Source: Trichoplusia ni
Lineage: Eukaryota > Arthropoda > Insecta > Lepidoptera > Noctuidae
Length of the DNA stretch: 64,000 nt
Assembly (NCBI RefSeq): GCF_003590095.1
Contig: NC_039478.1
Span: 23,126,001-23,190,000, forward strand
Direction: 5' to 3'
Shown here: positions 1-11,751 of the stretch, one piece after another
How positions within the stretch are numbered: the first letter of the stretch is position 1
How the letters are laid out: the number at the start of each line of letters is the position of its first letter
Position numbers and translations under genes: made by a program
Notes under the pieces: generated by a model
The model's database searches: none
The model's input: only the letters and a program-made list of their open reading frames with translations
Told to the model about the DNA's origin: nothing

Positions 1-66
1 TAGCCTTCTAGGCACGTATCCTGAATTTAGCAGGGATGGAGATGTGCCTTTTTTTCTCTTCGTTTA

Positions 67-348
67 TCTATACTCATATATAAAGCTGGAGAGTTTGTTT
101 GTTTGTTTGTTTGAAAGCCCTAATCTCAGGAACTACTGGCTCGAATTGAAAAAATATTTTGTGTTGAATAGACCATTCATCGAGGAAGGTTTTAGGCTAT
201 ATACCATCACGTTGCGATCAATAGGAGCGAAGATACATTAGAAAATGTGGAAAAAAGAGGGAAAATTATTTATCTTCGAGGGTTTCCGTTCAAAAATTCC
301 TAACTTATATCTTTTAACTACGCGGACAAACTCGCGGCCAACAGTTAG
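67..348 (+). mobile_element. Non-autonomous Helitron-like element, family H1
   Basis: The copy starts with TC directly after an A (position 66) and ends in TTAG followed by T, where other copies end in CTAG. It carries the family signature of GTTTGTTTG repeats, AGGAACTACTGG, a GACCATTCATCGAGGAAGG block and a 3' end reading (in better copies) GAAGTCGCGGGCAACAGCTAG. The same module recurs at 11529, 32748, 48956 (minus) and 62252. TC start, CTAG end and insertion between A and T are Helitron hallmarks; the family name is mine. No coding capacity is seen. Confidence 0.7.
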
Positions 349-535
349 TTATGTCTATTGTTCATTTTGTATTGATAAAGTATTAAAAATATAAATATTA
401 AGTTTAACGTAGGTATATCACATGGAATCAAAACGATGTGAATACTTTAAAATAATAACAGAGTTCTGAGAGTTTTCCACATTTTCTCTCGTTTTTTCTA
501 AGCTTCCTAGAATTCGTTACTTATGGTCACGATGT

Positions 536-742
536 TGGTAACAAATTGTCTTGGATCACCAGGGCTGCAGATATACAGGAGGTGTCATGACGCTCGGCAT
601 AGCTCACCCCTTACTCCTACTCCTGCACTACTCCCACATTTCCTCTGTGTGCCACCCACACAAGCGTATGCGTCAGTGTGCAGCGGGGCGGGGCTTGATC
701 AGTGCCAAGCGCGATGGCGGAGCGTCGGTAGGTATAATTGTC
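536..742 (+). repeat. Interspersed repeat B, copy 1
   Basis: A 200-240 bp GC-richer block runs from GGGCTGCAG through TGTCATGACGCTCGGC and CCTACTCCTGCAC to GGGGCGGGGCTTGATC and GCGATGGCGG. It recurs at 12779 (plus) and at about 20998, 25080 and 44595 (minus). No inverted ends or tail are obvious. A short open frame of 147 codons runs through it and into AT-rich DNA, but it is not conserved in the other copies and is not a gene. Confidence 0.7.
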
Positions 743-1366
743 ATGACTCGAAGTTAAAAATAATTCATGTTCATGAGAACGTTGTCATTAAATCATTGTT
801 CACCATTGGAAGACAAATCTCATATGACAGTTATAGTCACAGTTTTGTCAGATTTTTTATTACCATTCTTTTATGTTTTGCTTTCGGATCAAAGGACTCG
901 TTAAAACAAATCAAACGAATTGAAATTCGATTTGGTTGTGTTGCTTGTTACGATACTCCTGTGTGATATCGGAGCCCATCGTTTAGTTCCACCACCAGAA
1001 CAGCTTCACGACATAATATTATCGTGTGTTCGAAACTTTAGCTGTATTGTAAACCGTGACGTGGGTTGAACTTTCTTTAAAGACCAAAGTGGCATTAAAG
1101 TGTTGCCTGATGATTATCTTAACTCGAAAAACAAACTTGTTAAAATATAAGAAAAGCTTCTAAGAGGGAGAAATATACCTATAAATATACAATTTTAAAG
1201 CTACTCTTTATCTCCTGAAAAGTTCTTGTCCAAACTCTAAAATATCTGGTCGCCTAATTTTAATTATGTCGGTTTTATAATATGGTTTGTATGTTTTGAA
1301 ATAACGTGGAGCTGATTTCATAAAGAAATTCAAAAATGTTGTTAGAGCACAAAATAACCGAGGCTT
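743..1366. other. AT-rich non-coding stretch, part of the duplication
   Basis: Matches 12986-13587 closely, including a TGATATCGGAGCCCATCG block near 965. No gene, RNA or transposon end is recognised here. Confidence 0.6.
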
Positions 1367-2325
1367 GCTACGACTTGCTACGTAGCGCTACGAAATGCTA
1401 CGTAAAACAACATGGAAATGTGAATGTTTTGTACAAACCCTGAATTTGTTAAGGACTCCTTTTCAAGAAATCACTTCTAACTTACAGAGCATTAATCAAA
1501 AACAAATTCGTTGGGTGAACAAATAACAAATCGGTCACCGTCACAACCGTCACATGCAATTACTAGAAATTTAGTTTTAATTATTACCACATAAAGGTAG
1601 GTTCTCACCATAGGGTAGCGAGAAAAGTTTAACCTCAATTTAATGTTTAATTATAGAAATATATATCAACTCAAAAACTAACAACTACCTAGCAATTATG
1701 GTTCATTAAATACTTCCTGGTGAGAGCCGGGCGGATAGACAAACAGTACTGTTGACTTTGTACTTATCTGTCTTTCTTCTGTCTATAGATATAATATATA
1801 TTTTTATTATCTCTTTTATACATCTATAAATGAATTTCTGTTCATTAGTCTCGCTTAAACTCGAGAACCGTTGAATCGATTTGGCATTTAAGTCTTAATA
1901 TATTTTTAGCAGTATAGGGGAGGTTTAAACGGTGATAAAATGTGGTTTAAGCCGTTTCAACATTCTCTAGACTTTCATAAATATGGACTTTAATAAAACA
2001 AGCAAAATCGGTTCAGTCGTTCTTGAGCTTGGTTTGATAAATTATGTCAGTGATAGCTAGTATCTTCAATTAGGTAGGCTTTGCGATGTATATTTACCAA
2101 TAATGAAATAACTAAAAGCATGAAGTCGCAGGCAACAGCTATTAAAATATAAATAATTTTAGTATTTAGTAATATAACTTTAGGTTTTTAGACTAGGGAA
2201 AGGAACCTCCTAACAAAATGCTAAGCCTTTAGAGTCCTTAATAATAAACATTTAGGGTTAACTCCGAACATGCACATTTTTATTTTGTTTTTCGTAGCGT
2301 TTCGTAGCGCTACGTAGCGCTACGT
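1367..2325. mobile_element. Element with inverted GCTACG-repeat ends, copy 1
   Basis: The left end has tandem-like GCTACG motifs (1367-1403) and the right end has the reverse complement (2291-2325). Just inside, the arms still resemble each other in inverted orientation: AAATGTGAATGTT on the left against AAATGTGCATGTT on the right, each followed by an AAGGACTC block. This indicates terminal inverted repeats of roughly 100 bp. The interior (about 1735-2145) contains a lepidopteran repeat with the block GAACCGTTGAATCGATTTGGC-like and an H1-like end near 2127-2145. No ORF. Superfamily not identified. Confidence 0.6.
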
Positions 2326-3615
2326 ATTTTTAAATTATCTGAAAAACTAAGTAAGTGCTTGGGACTGCTACAGAATTTATCTAAAATCAATCTCTTAATC
2401 TGCGGATGTGAAACGGCTACAAATATACTAATCTCACCACCACATAAGGCTGGTACCGTGAAAAGAAGGAATATTACATGTCATGCTGAGCCAGCATTCT
2501 AAATCTACACGGTCTAACTCTAACGACCCTAACTAAAAAAATTAATTCTACATGTCATCATTATCAAGAAGAGTTCAAGAACCAACCTACTCGCGGTGAC
2601 CTTGTTAACGAGACGATCTATACTCCGCGCGCTCGACTGGCTCCCTCACCGGGCAGCTCACATATAGAATAGTTAATAATACCCAAAGTACGTGCCTTTC
2701 TTTAATGATTTTTACATTAAACTATTAAAAACGTATCATTGCTACTCTCAGTAGAATAATTTCGGTATGTTTATGTTATTTTCGTTCATAATTTTCATGA
2801 AAACATCGTCAAGCATCCACCGTCGGCGAAAAGGGGAAATGTTACTCAAAGCAAAACGTTCCATCAAAGAGTTATGGCGTTGAGATGTCGACTCAATGCT
2901 TTTGATGTAATGGTTCATTTTGCCATGATGATTTGTTTTGGTTTATTGTGATTTGTCCGTTGTTTCAAGCTCCGCTCACAGTATGGGCTCCTAGTACCGC
3001 ATATCGTAATTTTGTCGGAGCTGAAACAGTGTTGTCGATAGTCCCCATCTAGAAATATTACCAACTTGACATGTTCGGAAACTAATCTGGCAACTGGCCC
3101 GAGAGTGCATAAAATCAATACTAGGGTTGCATAAAGCAAAGGATATGATAATAGGCCGCGTCAACACTGGAAATGTTACCCCCATTCGACTAATAAGCCA
3201 TACTGAAACTAATAAAGTTAAAAATAACTGTTTTACATTGAAATCTTGATTCTCACCCCAAAAAAGATCATTCTGAATTACTTTTTTAGTGAAGGCAAGA
3301 AAAAAGTATGTTACCAACTCCTACATCAGACAAATAACTTGTTATAACTAAAAGTACAATTGATTCGTCCATTCTGTGTTCATAGATATTTTTACTGATT
3401 ACACTCACATTTATTCTAAGCAATTGTCAAGAAAATTCTATCACAGAGGATTAATTAGCAAATATCGTTCTATACTTAAATATTTACATGTCGAATAATA
3501 ATATCGAATCATCGTAGAGAAGTTACATTTATTTGCTTAACTTTTTAAATATGAGGAACGCTTTGCAAGTTGGGCAGAGCGCTACACTGTTACATATTAA
3601 AATTGTCGTAGTGTT

Positions 3616-3864
3616 GTCGTGTTTGGTATCAAAATAAAGGTCTTGATCTGAGACAGTCAAATGTTACTAGATCTATTAGTTATTATAAAAAGAAGGACGA
3701 TTTACTGCTTTGAAAATCACGTGCAGTCGGCGGCGCGATGTCCGAGTAATATCGATCGTACTCACGTTCGGTACTCGAGTATGTTTTCCGTAATAAATTC
3801 TTAAACATTATTATTATATTCAAATTATTCATTTCGAGACCTTCATTTTGATACCAAACATGAC
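3616..3864 (+). repeat. 269-bp palindromic core F, copy F1
   Basis: First of ten copies of a core whose ends are inverted repeats: GTCGTGTTTGGTATCAAAAT at the left and its near complement ATTTTGATACCAAACATGAC at the right. The middle is GC-rich with ATCGATCGTACTCACG. Most copies are 267-269 bp; this one is about 249 bp. Flanks such as GAGCGCTACACTG are also shared between copies, so the core spreads as part of a larger unit. Confidence 0.75.
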
Positions 3865-4436
3865 AATGATATCACAACATATAATTCGTTTAAAAGTATT
3901 TAATTTATTTTATTTCGCTTCTTAGTTTTAAGGCAGTGATCACAGTTGTGGTTACTAAAACAAAGAACAAAAAAAAGTAATGACTTGAATGCATTAATAT
4001 AAAAAATTGATATTATGACTTGGGCTGTACTCATTCGTCGGCGAAAAGCCGACCTAATCCTTGGCTACATGTGACCCTGGTACTGATGCGATGCACTCTC
4101 GGGCTGGTTGCCAGATAACTTCAGTCGAGTTGATAATATCCGACTGATGTGGGCTAGGCCACGCCTCATGTTTTAATTATAATGTAGGGTTCCATTCTAT
4201 TTGACTTACCCAGATCAGTACATTTTAATACCAAATACTTTTCCCTTGAACCCGTGCTAATGTAGAGCTTTGTGTAACTTGCAAAACGTTATTCGTGTTG
4301 GCTCAAGGATTTTACAAAAGAATATTATATGACGCAAAACACTGTCCCTGACAAATAGATTTTTCCATTGTGACATTTACTGATGAAGTGTTTTGGAATA
4401 TTTAAATAAACAAAAATACACTGGCTCATATTACAA

Positions 4437-4530
4437 CACCCCACAGGCCGCCACCCGCCGTGACCTGTATGAAAGGCTAAATGGCTTTAAAGAAGAAGAT
4501 ATTACCTTTAATCAGATATTTTCTCCATAG
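4437..4530 (+). pseudogene. Short TE coding-like remnant (TPQAATRRDL)
   Basis: A frame reading NTPQAATRRDLYERLNG continues to a stop near 4530. The paralogue at 17322-17471 reads NTPQAATRRDLLRLIG and then diverges. The nucleotide start (CCCCACAGGCCGCCACCC) is the second half of a GC-rich block found whole near 38880, 43232 and 61406, so the coding look may be incidental. Family unknown. Confidence 0.3.
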
Positions 4531-4772
4531 GAATGACATTTCGGAAACCAAGAAAATTACTTAAATTTTGCTCAAGTTGCATACCTAAAAGTTTAAAAAG
4601 AGCCTGGAAAACAGGCTATTCGGAAAAAATCTTTTGATTTAATCTAGTAATTTCTTGTAGTTTTAGTTTATTTTTTTTTATTTAAATTGCAACTAAGATG
4701 ATTGACTAGAAGCAACGATGCGGAATTAAATGAATTAAATACTTTGAAAAATTGGCATGTTGAGATACACTA

Positions 4773-5041
4773 GTCATGTTTGGTATCAAAATGAAGGACA
4801 CAATCTGAATAATTTGAAAATATTAACATCGTTTCACAATTTATTACGGAAAATGTACTCGATACGCGCAGTTTGTACTAAAAGCATCGCACGTGAGTAC
4901 GATCGATATTACTCGACGTCGTGTCGCCGACAGCACGTGATTTTCATAGCAGCAGATCGTCCTACTTTTCATTTTAACTGATGGACTTAGTTACATTTGA
5001 CTGTTTCAGATCAAGAGCTTTATTTTGATACCAAACACGAC
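4773..5041 (-). repeat. Core F, copy F2
   Basis: Inverted relative to F1 and 269 bp long. It is followed by the inverted flank CGACAATTTTAAT...CCAGTGTAACGCTCT, so the shared unit extends beyond the core. Confidence 0.75.
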
Positions 5042-6047
5042 AACAATACGACAATTTTAATCTGTACCAGTGTAACGCTCTGGTCCCCGTCTTCTAAATA
5101 GGTTAAACAAATAAATATAGGTGCTCAATAGCAGTTGTGATTGTACAACGATTTGATAACACAATCACATTAAAAGAAGATTCAACATAATATGAAATCG
5201 CTTTGCTCTAACAAAATCTATTATAAAGTTTACTTATAGAGTGGTTTATTTGTGGACTAATTGAAAAGGAATTTGAAAGCAAAATTATGCTCTTAAATCT
5301 GGGAAAAATTAGAAGAAAAATTCTATCAATTATTGCAAGTTATGTGTATAGTGTAAGAGTTGGTTATATTTTTATTTTACCCTCATCAAACAGTTATTTA
5401 TCTTTGTTAGTTAGATTTCTTTGCTGTCGATAACTTTATGCAACCGTCGAAATGATGAAAACATTTTCATTAATGTCTCGGTGTCCTATCACATCCTTTG
5501 CTTCATGTGACCCTGGTACTGATGCGATGCACTCTGACTTGTTGCCAGATCAGTTTTCAAACATCCGAGTTGATAATATCCGACTGATGTGGGCTAGGCC
5601 ACGTCTCATGTTTTAATTATAGGTAGAGGGTCTCGTTATAATTTGACTTTCCCAGATCAAAACATTAATTTGATACAAAATACTTTTTCCCTTGAACCCG
5701 TGCGAATGTAGAGCTTTGTGTAACTTGCAAATTCGGGTCAGCTCAAGGATTCTTCTTAAGAATAATATATGAACCGAATCATGTCTCATGAAAACTAAGG
5801 ATTGTTTCGCGACATACTCCGATTTAATAAACTTTTTTGGAATATAGTATTAACAAAACTTAAAGTATTTCCTCCGACGAAAAATTACAGTGCAAATTGT
5901 AATATTTTTTTTTATCTTTTCCCAGTCGTGTCGTCAGATTTATTTTATTCTTTTCTATATTTATTGCAACTAAGATGACTCTCTTTAAGTTACGATGCAG
6001 AATTAAATGAATTAAATACTGAAAAAGCCGCATGTTGAGATACACTT

Positions 6048-6296
6048 GTCATGTTTGGTATCAAAATGAAGGACTCGACTTGAAATAATTTGAAAATATT
6101 AACATCGTTTGAGAATTTGTTATAGAAAATATACTCAATGCGCGCAGTTTACGATCTGAGTATTGCACGTGAGAACGATCGACATTACTCGACGCCGCAT
6201 GTCATGTTGATACAAGTAAATAGTCCTCCTTGTTGTTATAACTAAAGACATTTGACAGTTTCAGATCAAACCCTTTATTTTGATACCAAACACGAC
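6048..6296 (-). repeat. Core F, copy F3
   Basis: Inverted copy with a deletion of about 20 bp around 6198, where the GC-rich GTGCCGAC part is lost. It is closest to F6 (17608), which supports the view that copy 2 of the large duplication lost one inner unit or copy 1 gained one. Confidence 0.7.
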
Positions 6297-7170
6297 AACA
6301 CTGCGACAGTTTTCATTTGTACCAATGTAGTGCTCTGTTCCCCGACTTTTGAACAGGTTAAACAAATAAATATAGCTGCTCAATAACACTCGTGATAGTT
6401 TATAGCGTTTTGATAAAACACTTAAAAAACAATATCTTGAATTATTTTGCTCTAACAAAAATACTATTTACTAACTTCTATAAAATTCTATTACGAAGTT
6501 TACTAATAGAGTGGTTTAATTTAGATGAAATTCAAGTATATAAGTGTTAGCATCAGCAACGCGTAAGCCTTATTTACACCTTCGGCGAAGAAATTATATC
6601 AAAAATGGTACTTATTCTTTTTCAAATTAATTATTACAATCAAGTTCGGGTGGTTGGGTAACGTGACCGAACTCTGTTTACTATCTATGGACAACACTGT
6701 TTCAGCTCCGACAAAATTACGATATGCGGTACTAGGAGCTCATACTGTAAGAGGAGCTTCAAACAACGGGCAGATCACAGGAACTCTAAAAAATGCTTCA
6801 CGGAAAACTGAACCCTTTCATCAGAACCATTGAGTCGAAATCCCGACGTCAGAACTTGTCAATGGAACGTTTTGATCTGAGTGATTTCGCCACTTTTCGT
6901 CGGCGGTGGATGCTTGCCGACGTTTTTACGAAAATTATGAATGAAAAATGACTTGAATGTACCAAAATTATTCTACTGAAAGTAGCCATGATACGTTCTG
7001 AATAGTTTTATGTAAACATCATCAATGACAGGCATGTACTTTGGGTAATATTACGTATTTCATGTGTGAGCTGCCAGCAATAGAGCCGGTCGAGCGGGCG
7101 GAGTATCGATCGTGACGGTTACAAGGTCACCCGCGTAGGTCGGTTCATGAACTCTGACTTTCTATTAAGT

Positions 7171-8160
7171 GAGTGAAATATATATTTTTTTGTCTCATAT
7201 CCGACTTTGTTTGATCGCAGACTCAAAAAACACAAACTTTTAGCTAATCTCAGAATAGTCAAGATTCAAAAATGATACTTTATAAGCATACAAAAATTGC
7301 AATGTGGAAAAATGTACTATCTATACTATCAACATATCTGCCAGAAGACTGCTGACAAGGATCTCTAGAATGCACTTGTTAAAAAGCAGCAATTATCAGT
7401 AAACAAATTAAAAAAAAAACTTTTTTTTTGTTTCCTTCCTAAAGAGGAGGAGGCTTTCTATTTGCATGTTTCTTAACCATTGTAACGAGGCATTTTTTAA
7501 TAGTGTTTTTCATTTGTGAGGAGTTTTCAGCGTCAATCATTTATGTCGTTACATGAAATGCTCGAAATTAAAATGATCGAGCATGGATCGAGCTTATTAG
7601 ACCCATCCTCGCTGGATTATGACATTGATAAACGCAATACGTCAGCTTACGACATGCCCGCTAACTCTCAACTGTGTCATTCTACATAATTTTAACCCTA
7701 AAATCTCAAATACAACGTTAAGGCTTTATTGAACCTTCCCTAGACTTTCACGAATATTTCAAGACTAAAATAAGCTAAACTAACGCTTTTAAGCAATCAG
7801 CCGTTTGCGAGTTTTAACGAGAATAACGAACAACACTCAACATCAAAATGTGTAAAAAGTGTGTCAGGAAAGTGGGTAGAGTAGTTTAAATAGGAAATTT
7901 AATTCTTAAAGAATACAACTAGTCTTGCTACGAATGGCTACGAAATGCTACGTATTGCTACGTTAACTAAATGAAAGTATATTTTTTTTCCGAATTAGCC
8001 TCTCCGCGCAATTAGCAGCCTAGTTAGGCAACCCGAGGACTTTCGTAGCCAGTTATAGCAACCAATCGACGACGAATTTGTATCTCATTAACAATGATGA
8101 AAACTGGAATCTGTCATGCCACCAAACTTAAGCTGTTTGTTCGTCTGACTGTCACCAGTT
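7171..8160 (+). repeat. Duplicated non-coding block with GCTACG cluster
   Basis: Shared with 18690-19780 and 20640-20840. It contains GATCGAGCATGGATCGAGC (near 7577, also at 19101 and 22391) and a GCTACG cluster at 7927-7962 that copy 2 lacks because a LINE lies there. No gene seen. Confidence 0.6.
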
Positions 8161-9061
8161 ACCTGAAACCCGTTTCGCGTTGTCATGGCATCACGTGTGA
8201 ACGGCTGAACCGATTTCGATAATTCTTTTTTTTAAATGTTTGTGGAAGTCCAAGGATGGTTCTTACGGAAAAAAATATTAAGAAAATCTCTCAGAAATAT
8301 TGAGATATTTCTGATTTCTTATTTAATTTTGCATATTTTTAAAAAGGCGCGTTACGAATGTCATTTTTTTTTTTTACGAATGTCAACGTCGTTCACAGCC
8401 ATAGACTATATTAAAAGAGCATCGTTTGTTCGGAAACGTGGTTACTTAATTAAGTTTGTTCGGAAACGTGGTTACTTAATTAAATTCTATTGCACTATTT
8501 TATAATTTTTTGAAAATAATACAAATAGTAAACCTATACAAATTTCGCATATCCTATTTAGTAATCTGTGGTAGTATCTGTTTCCCTAACTTGACATTGG
8601 CGACATTGGCGAATGGCTGAACAGCCAAGCCAGTTAAAAAAAAAAAAAACTGTGGTAATCTGTGGCATCACATCCATAACCGCTTTCTAAGTTTTTGATA
8701 AAGTTTGTTTTGTTATAAAGACTAAGAAGTTTTTTTGTTTGTTAATTACGGTAAGTTGACAGCTTCATATCGATTTTTGGTAACTTTTGGTGACTACATA
8801 ATATTACAATTTGGTTATACAGAAAATATATGAGAGCTTTTTATTTTCAGTTTTTAACAATGCCACCAACCAGACGTACAAATTTTGGCCGCAATTCAAT
8901 TTAGAATTGAAAATTGAAAAAAAAAAACATTCTTTTTATTAAAGAATCTGTAAAGTAATTTAACGGGATCTTATTGGGTGGTGGTGAAAATGGCCCTAAA
9001 AAAAATATAAAAATATGCATAATATACTTGAAAAATTACACAAAAAGAAGTAGCTACAAAT
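8161..9061. other. AT-rich non-coding stretch with a 30-bp tandem duplication
   Basis: Contains the lepidopteran-style repeat text AACGGCTGAACCGATTTCG near 8200. A perfect 30-bp unit, starting GTTTGTTCGGAAACGTGG, is repeated at 8424-8453 and 8454-8483. The 89-codon frame through it has no recognisable motif. Confidence 0.5.
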
Positions 9062-9134
9062 TGGGGGCGCCGGGTATCGATCCCGGTACCTCTCTCTTGC
9101 TAAGCGAGCGCTCTGCCACTTGAGCTACGCCCCC
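9062..9134 (-). tRNA. tRNA-Ala (AGC), possibly decayed
   Basis: The minus strand folds as a 73-nt tRNA. The acceptor GGGGGCG pairs with CGCCCCC, with discriminator A at 9062. The D arm is GCTC/GAGC, the anticodon loop TTAGCAA gives AGC, and the T arm CCGGG/CCCGG has loop ATCGATA. A at position 54 instead of T is a feature I recall from Bombyx tRNA-Ala. The anticodon stem CTCGC/GAGAG has one G-A mismatch. A run of five T follows the 3' end by about 16 nt (9046-9042 on the minus strand), suitable as a Pol III terminator. It may be functional or a slightly decayed copy. Confidence 0.75.
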
Positions 9135-9544
9135 GGTGAGAACAGGTTTCAAATTATCCTTCTTGTCGAGTTAGTCAGTTAACGTTTTTATGTTTATTTA
9201 AATTGTGCGTTTAATAAAAAAAAAAATACTGGGGTTATGTAGAGGTTCAGATGGCCGAGGGGATGAGTGAAAAATATATTAACATTTTTGAACACTGACC
9301 AGTATAAGAGCGATTTTTCGTTACACGGGCTATTTTTTATCGAATCAAATTAGACTTGTAATGTGGAAAACAAAATCCGCATTCGGTAAGAGTGTTCAGC
9401 CACGTTTGAGATCATAATTTTCTCTCCCGATTTCATTTAAATCTACCTTAAACCATTCGAGAGTATGATCCAAAAGTAGCTACCTACAACCACCTCCAGA
9501 AGTCTTCAAAATGTGGCACGTTTTAGTGATCAATGAGTATATTT
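9135..9544. other. No recognised feature
   Basis: AT-rich with no ORF, RNA or repeat that I can name. From about 9530 the sequence matches 21655 onward. Confidence 0.5.
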
Positions 9545-9631
9545 ATGTGTTTAACATTTTAAAAATACGAGGAGCGCTGTGCTAGTTAGACAGAGCGCTA
9601 CACTGGTACAAATTAAAATTGTCGGAATGTT

Positions 9632-9900
9632 GTCGTGTATGGTATCAAAATAAAGCTCTTGATCTGAAACAGTCAAATGTTACTAAATTCGTTAGTTACA
9701 TTTACAAGGAGGACGATTTACTCCTATAAAAACTACGTGGTGTTGGCGCCGCGGCGTCGAGTAATATCGATCGTACTCACGTGCGGTACTTTTGGAGGAA
9801 ACTGCGCGGAACGAGTTATTTAATCGTAACTAATTCTCGAGAAATGTATTCATATTCAAATTATTCAAACTGAGACGTTCATTTTGATACCAAACATGAC
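9632..9900 (+). repeat. Core F, copy F4
   Basis: Full 269 bp, plus orientation. Nearly identical to F7 (21761). It includes a CACGTG hexamer in the centre and the GGCGCCGCGGCGTCGAG block. Confidence 0.8.
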
Positions 9901-10161
9901 TAGTAAATCCCCACAAGTTTGTCGTTTCAAAGTATTTTATTTATTTAATTCCGCATCCTTACTTAAGGTCAGTCATTCATAGTTACGTTTTATTTTACAC
10001 CGAATTAAATTAAATAATGCGATCTCATCAGTGCCTAAACTTACCTCCATTGTCAAAAATAGACGGTTTAAACAATGTAGAGGTTCTTCTAATGAAGACC
10101 ATTAAAGGTAAACTAAGACAAGAAGTTTGAAAAAAATGACAAAAAATGAGTGCCAAAATCG

Positions 10162-10234
10162 TGGCCGCGACAGGGATCGAACCTGCGTCTCCCGAATATT
10201 GCTTCGGATGACTTAACCACTAAGCTACGTGGCC
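10162..10234 (-). tRNA. tRNA-like sequence, probably a tRNA pseudogene or SINE head
   Basis: The minus strand has acceptor GGCCACG against CGCGGCC (one mismatch), a T arm GCAGG/CCTGT-like with TTCGATC loop (good B box), and an A-box-like TAGCTTAGTGGTTAAG. The anticodon stem CCGAA/TTCGG encloses six bases (GCAATA) instead of seven, so no anticodon can be assigned. The sister copy is at 22298. Both sit in duplicated DNA. Confidence 0.45.
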
Positions 10235-10479
10235 GGTAGTTACAAAATTTCAATTTTAACTTTGTATTCTACTTGATCTATTGTATTTCAAGCGTTTGTA
10301 AACTTTACGTTGATAGTGTTAAAGTCTATTTTCAAGTGTGATGAGGAAATTGAACGAGAGCTCAGCCAATATGCGACGCAGTGTGGTTGGACTTAGAGCA
10401 AATTTCAGCTATTCGCGGATAGCGAGCAGGAACACAGTAGCTTGGCTTAGCCGAGTGATGACTATGATAACATGTAGAA

Positions 10480-11020
10480 GGTAACTCATTTAACGGTCTC
10501 GAAAGCCTTTAGTATTTTTTTATACACTCACTTTCTTGTTTGTTTATCGCTCCGGTTGGACTAGCAGGCTGAGCATTGCAGGTTAACTTCAAACCCGATG
10601 ACAATTTACAACTTTACAGTCGTCTGGACAGATTTCGATAAATTTTAATAAACTCCAAACTGGTGGGTATTTTATTTTTTTAAACTATAAATTATTGACC
10701 AACGATATCCCAAAAATGCTTAAGAATTTTTCCATCAAATAATTTTTATCATAAGTCACGTTTCCGTAAAAAGAAACTCATTTAAAGTATCGAATTGGTT
10801 TCGAAATCTAGAATACAATAATAATAAATATCCAGACATCATGTATAAAACAAAAAGGATGTGTGGCACTCGGAGACTGCCGCGGTAAAGCTTTTTTATC
10901 AACTTATGCAATTATAATTATTCTTGATGTTGTCTATTGTTTTTTCTGCTTTGAAATTAATTCATATTAATATTATTAGACATAGGCACGTACTTTAGGT
11001 CATATTAACAATGTTAAAAG
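10480..11020 (+). repeat. Duplicated non-coding block
   Basis: Matches 22915-23790 apart from a Helitron in the latter. It holds a repeat also seen in part near 24740 (GACTAGCAGGCTGA, CTTCAAACCCGATGACAAT). No gene. Confidence 0.55.
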
Positions 11021-11528
11021 TCGGCGGTCGCCTTTATAGACGTTCAGAGCTACCGCTACCACGCACCGGGATTTAGTAAACATTAGTATTAATACGATCG
11101 TTTCTAATATGCTATCGTTAACTGATTTGACCTTTCAATCGTGAACAATATTTAGAAAATTAAACCTCGTCTAATTTAGTCATCCACGAAAAGGGGTTAA
11201 ATCGCTGGAAGGAAAACGTTACGGCGTTGGGATTTCAACTCAATGGTTCTGCCGACAGGGTGCAGTTTTCGCCGTGTGTAGCTGGCGCCGCGACGTCGAG
11301 TATGTGTAGTACTTTGTAACAAACAGCGCGCATCGAGTACATTTTCCGTAAGAAAATCGCTCAACATATTCATATTTTCTGTTAATTCAAATCAAGACCT
11401 TCATTTTGACACCAAACATGACTAGTGTGTGTCTTAACAATACGATAAGGATAACAATAAACGGTGGTATGTCTGAAGATTATTAAAAATCTTATCTTTC
11501 ATTTCTATAATAATTCAAACTTTGTAAA
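11021..11528. repeat. AT-rich DNA with a broken core F end
   Basis: Around 11290-11425 a partial core F is visible (GCGCCGCGACGTCGAG, then CTTCATTTTGACACCAAACATGAC split over 11399-11423). The left half of the core is missing. Nothing else recognised. Confidence 0.5.
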
Positions 11529-11751
11529 TCTATACTTACTAATATATAAAGCTAAAGAGTTTGTTTGTTTGAACGCACTAATCTCAGGAACTACTGAACG
11601 ACCATTCATCGAGGAAGGCTTTAGGCTATAAACCATCACCCTGCGACTAATAGGAGCGAAGATACAATGGAAAATGTGAAAAAAGCAGGACAGGTATAAA
11701 TCATAACTTATATATTCTACCAACGGGGACGAAGTCGCGGGAAACAGCTAG
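11529..11751 (+). mobile_element. Non-autonomous Helitron-like element, family H1
   Basis: TC follows A at 11528, the element ends CTAG at 11748-11751, and T follows. This is a shortened copy that lacks part of the block before GACCATTCATCGAGG. Confidence 0.75.

Larger units (their letters stand above)
2590..7170. repeat. Fold-back composite, copy 1
   Basis: The left arm (about 2590-3864) and right arm (about 6048-7130) are imperfect inverted repeats of about 1.1-1.3 kb. The landmark CTCCGCGCGCTCGAC on the left corresponds to GTCGAGCGGGCGGAG on the right, and the TCGGAGCTGAAACAG block near 3015 corresponds to CTGTTTCAGCTCCGA near 6700. Between them lie two tandem versions of an inner unit (about 4060-5450 and 5500-6600), each with CTGGTACTGATGCGATGCAC and CCGACTGATGTGGGCTAGGC. 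No open frame exceeds about 110 codons. This looks like a large non-coding fold-back DNA transposon or a nest of them. Confidence 0.65.
480..11020 (+). repeat. Segmental duplication, copy 1
   Basis: Long stretches match 12735-23790 in the same order and orientation. Anchor pairs are 523/12766, 1367/13588, 2915/15875, 3616/16496, 6700/18235, 7510/19025, 9632/21761 and 10163/22299. Spacing differs through insertions in copy 2 (Helitron at 13802, LINE near 19780) and an additional internal unit in copy 1 (about 4020-6600). Copy 1 alone holds the tRNA-Ala-like sequence. Identity is high but clearly below 100 percent, so this is not an assembly echo of a single allele, although a haplotype duplication cannot be excluded. 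Confidence 0.8.

Noticed and set aside
523..966. 147-codon open frame as a gene
   Set aside because: It lies across repeat B and AT-rich DNA; the near-identical paralogue at 12766 is stopped at 75 codons, so the frame is not conserved.
2991..3317. 108-codon minus frame as a gene
   Set aside because: Lies in the fold-back arm. The paralogue (15875-16147) is frameshifted to another protein and the third arm copy has no such frame.
8236..8505. 89-codon frame with a direct peptide repeat
   Set aside because: The repeat is the 30-bp DNA duplication; composition is that of AT-rich non-coding DNA and no motif is present.
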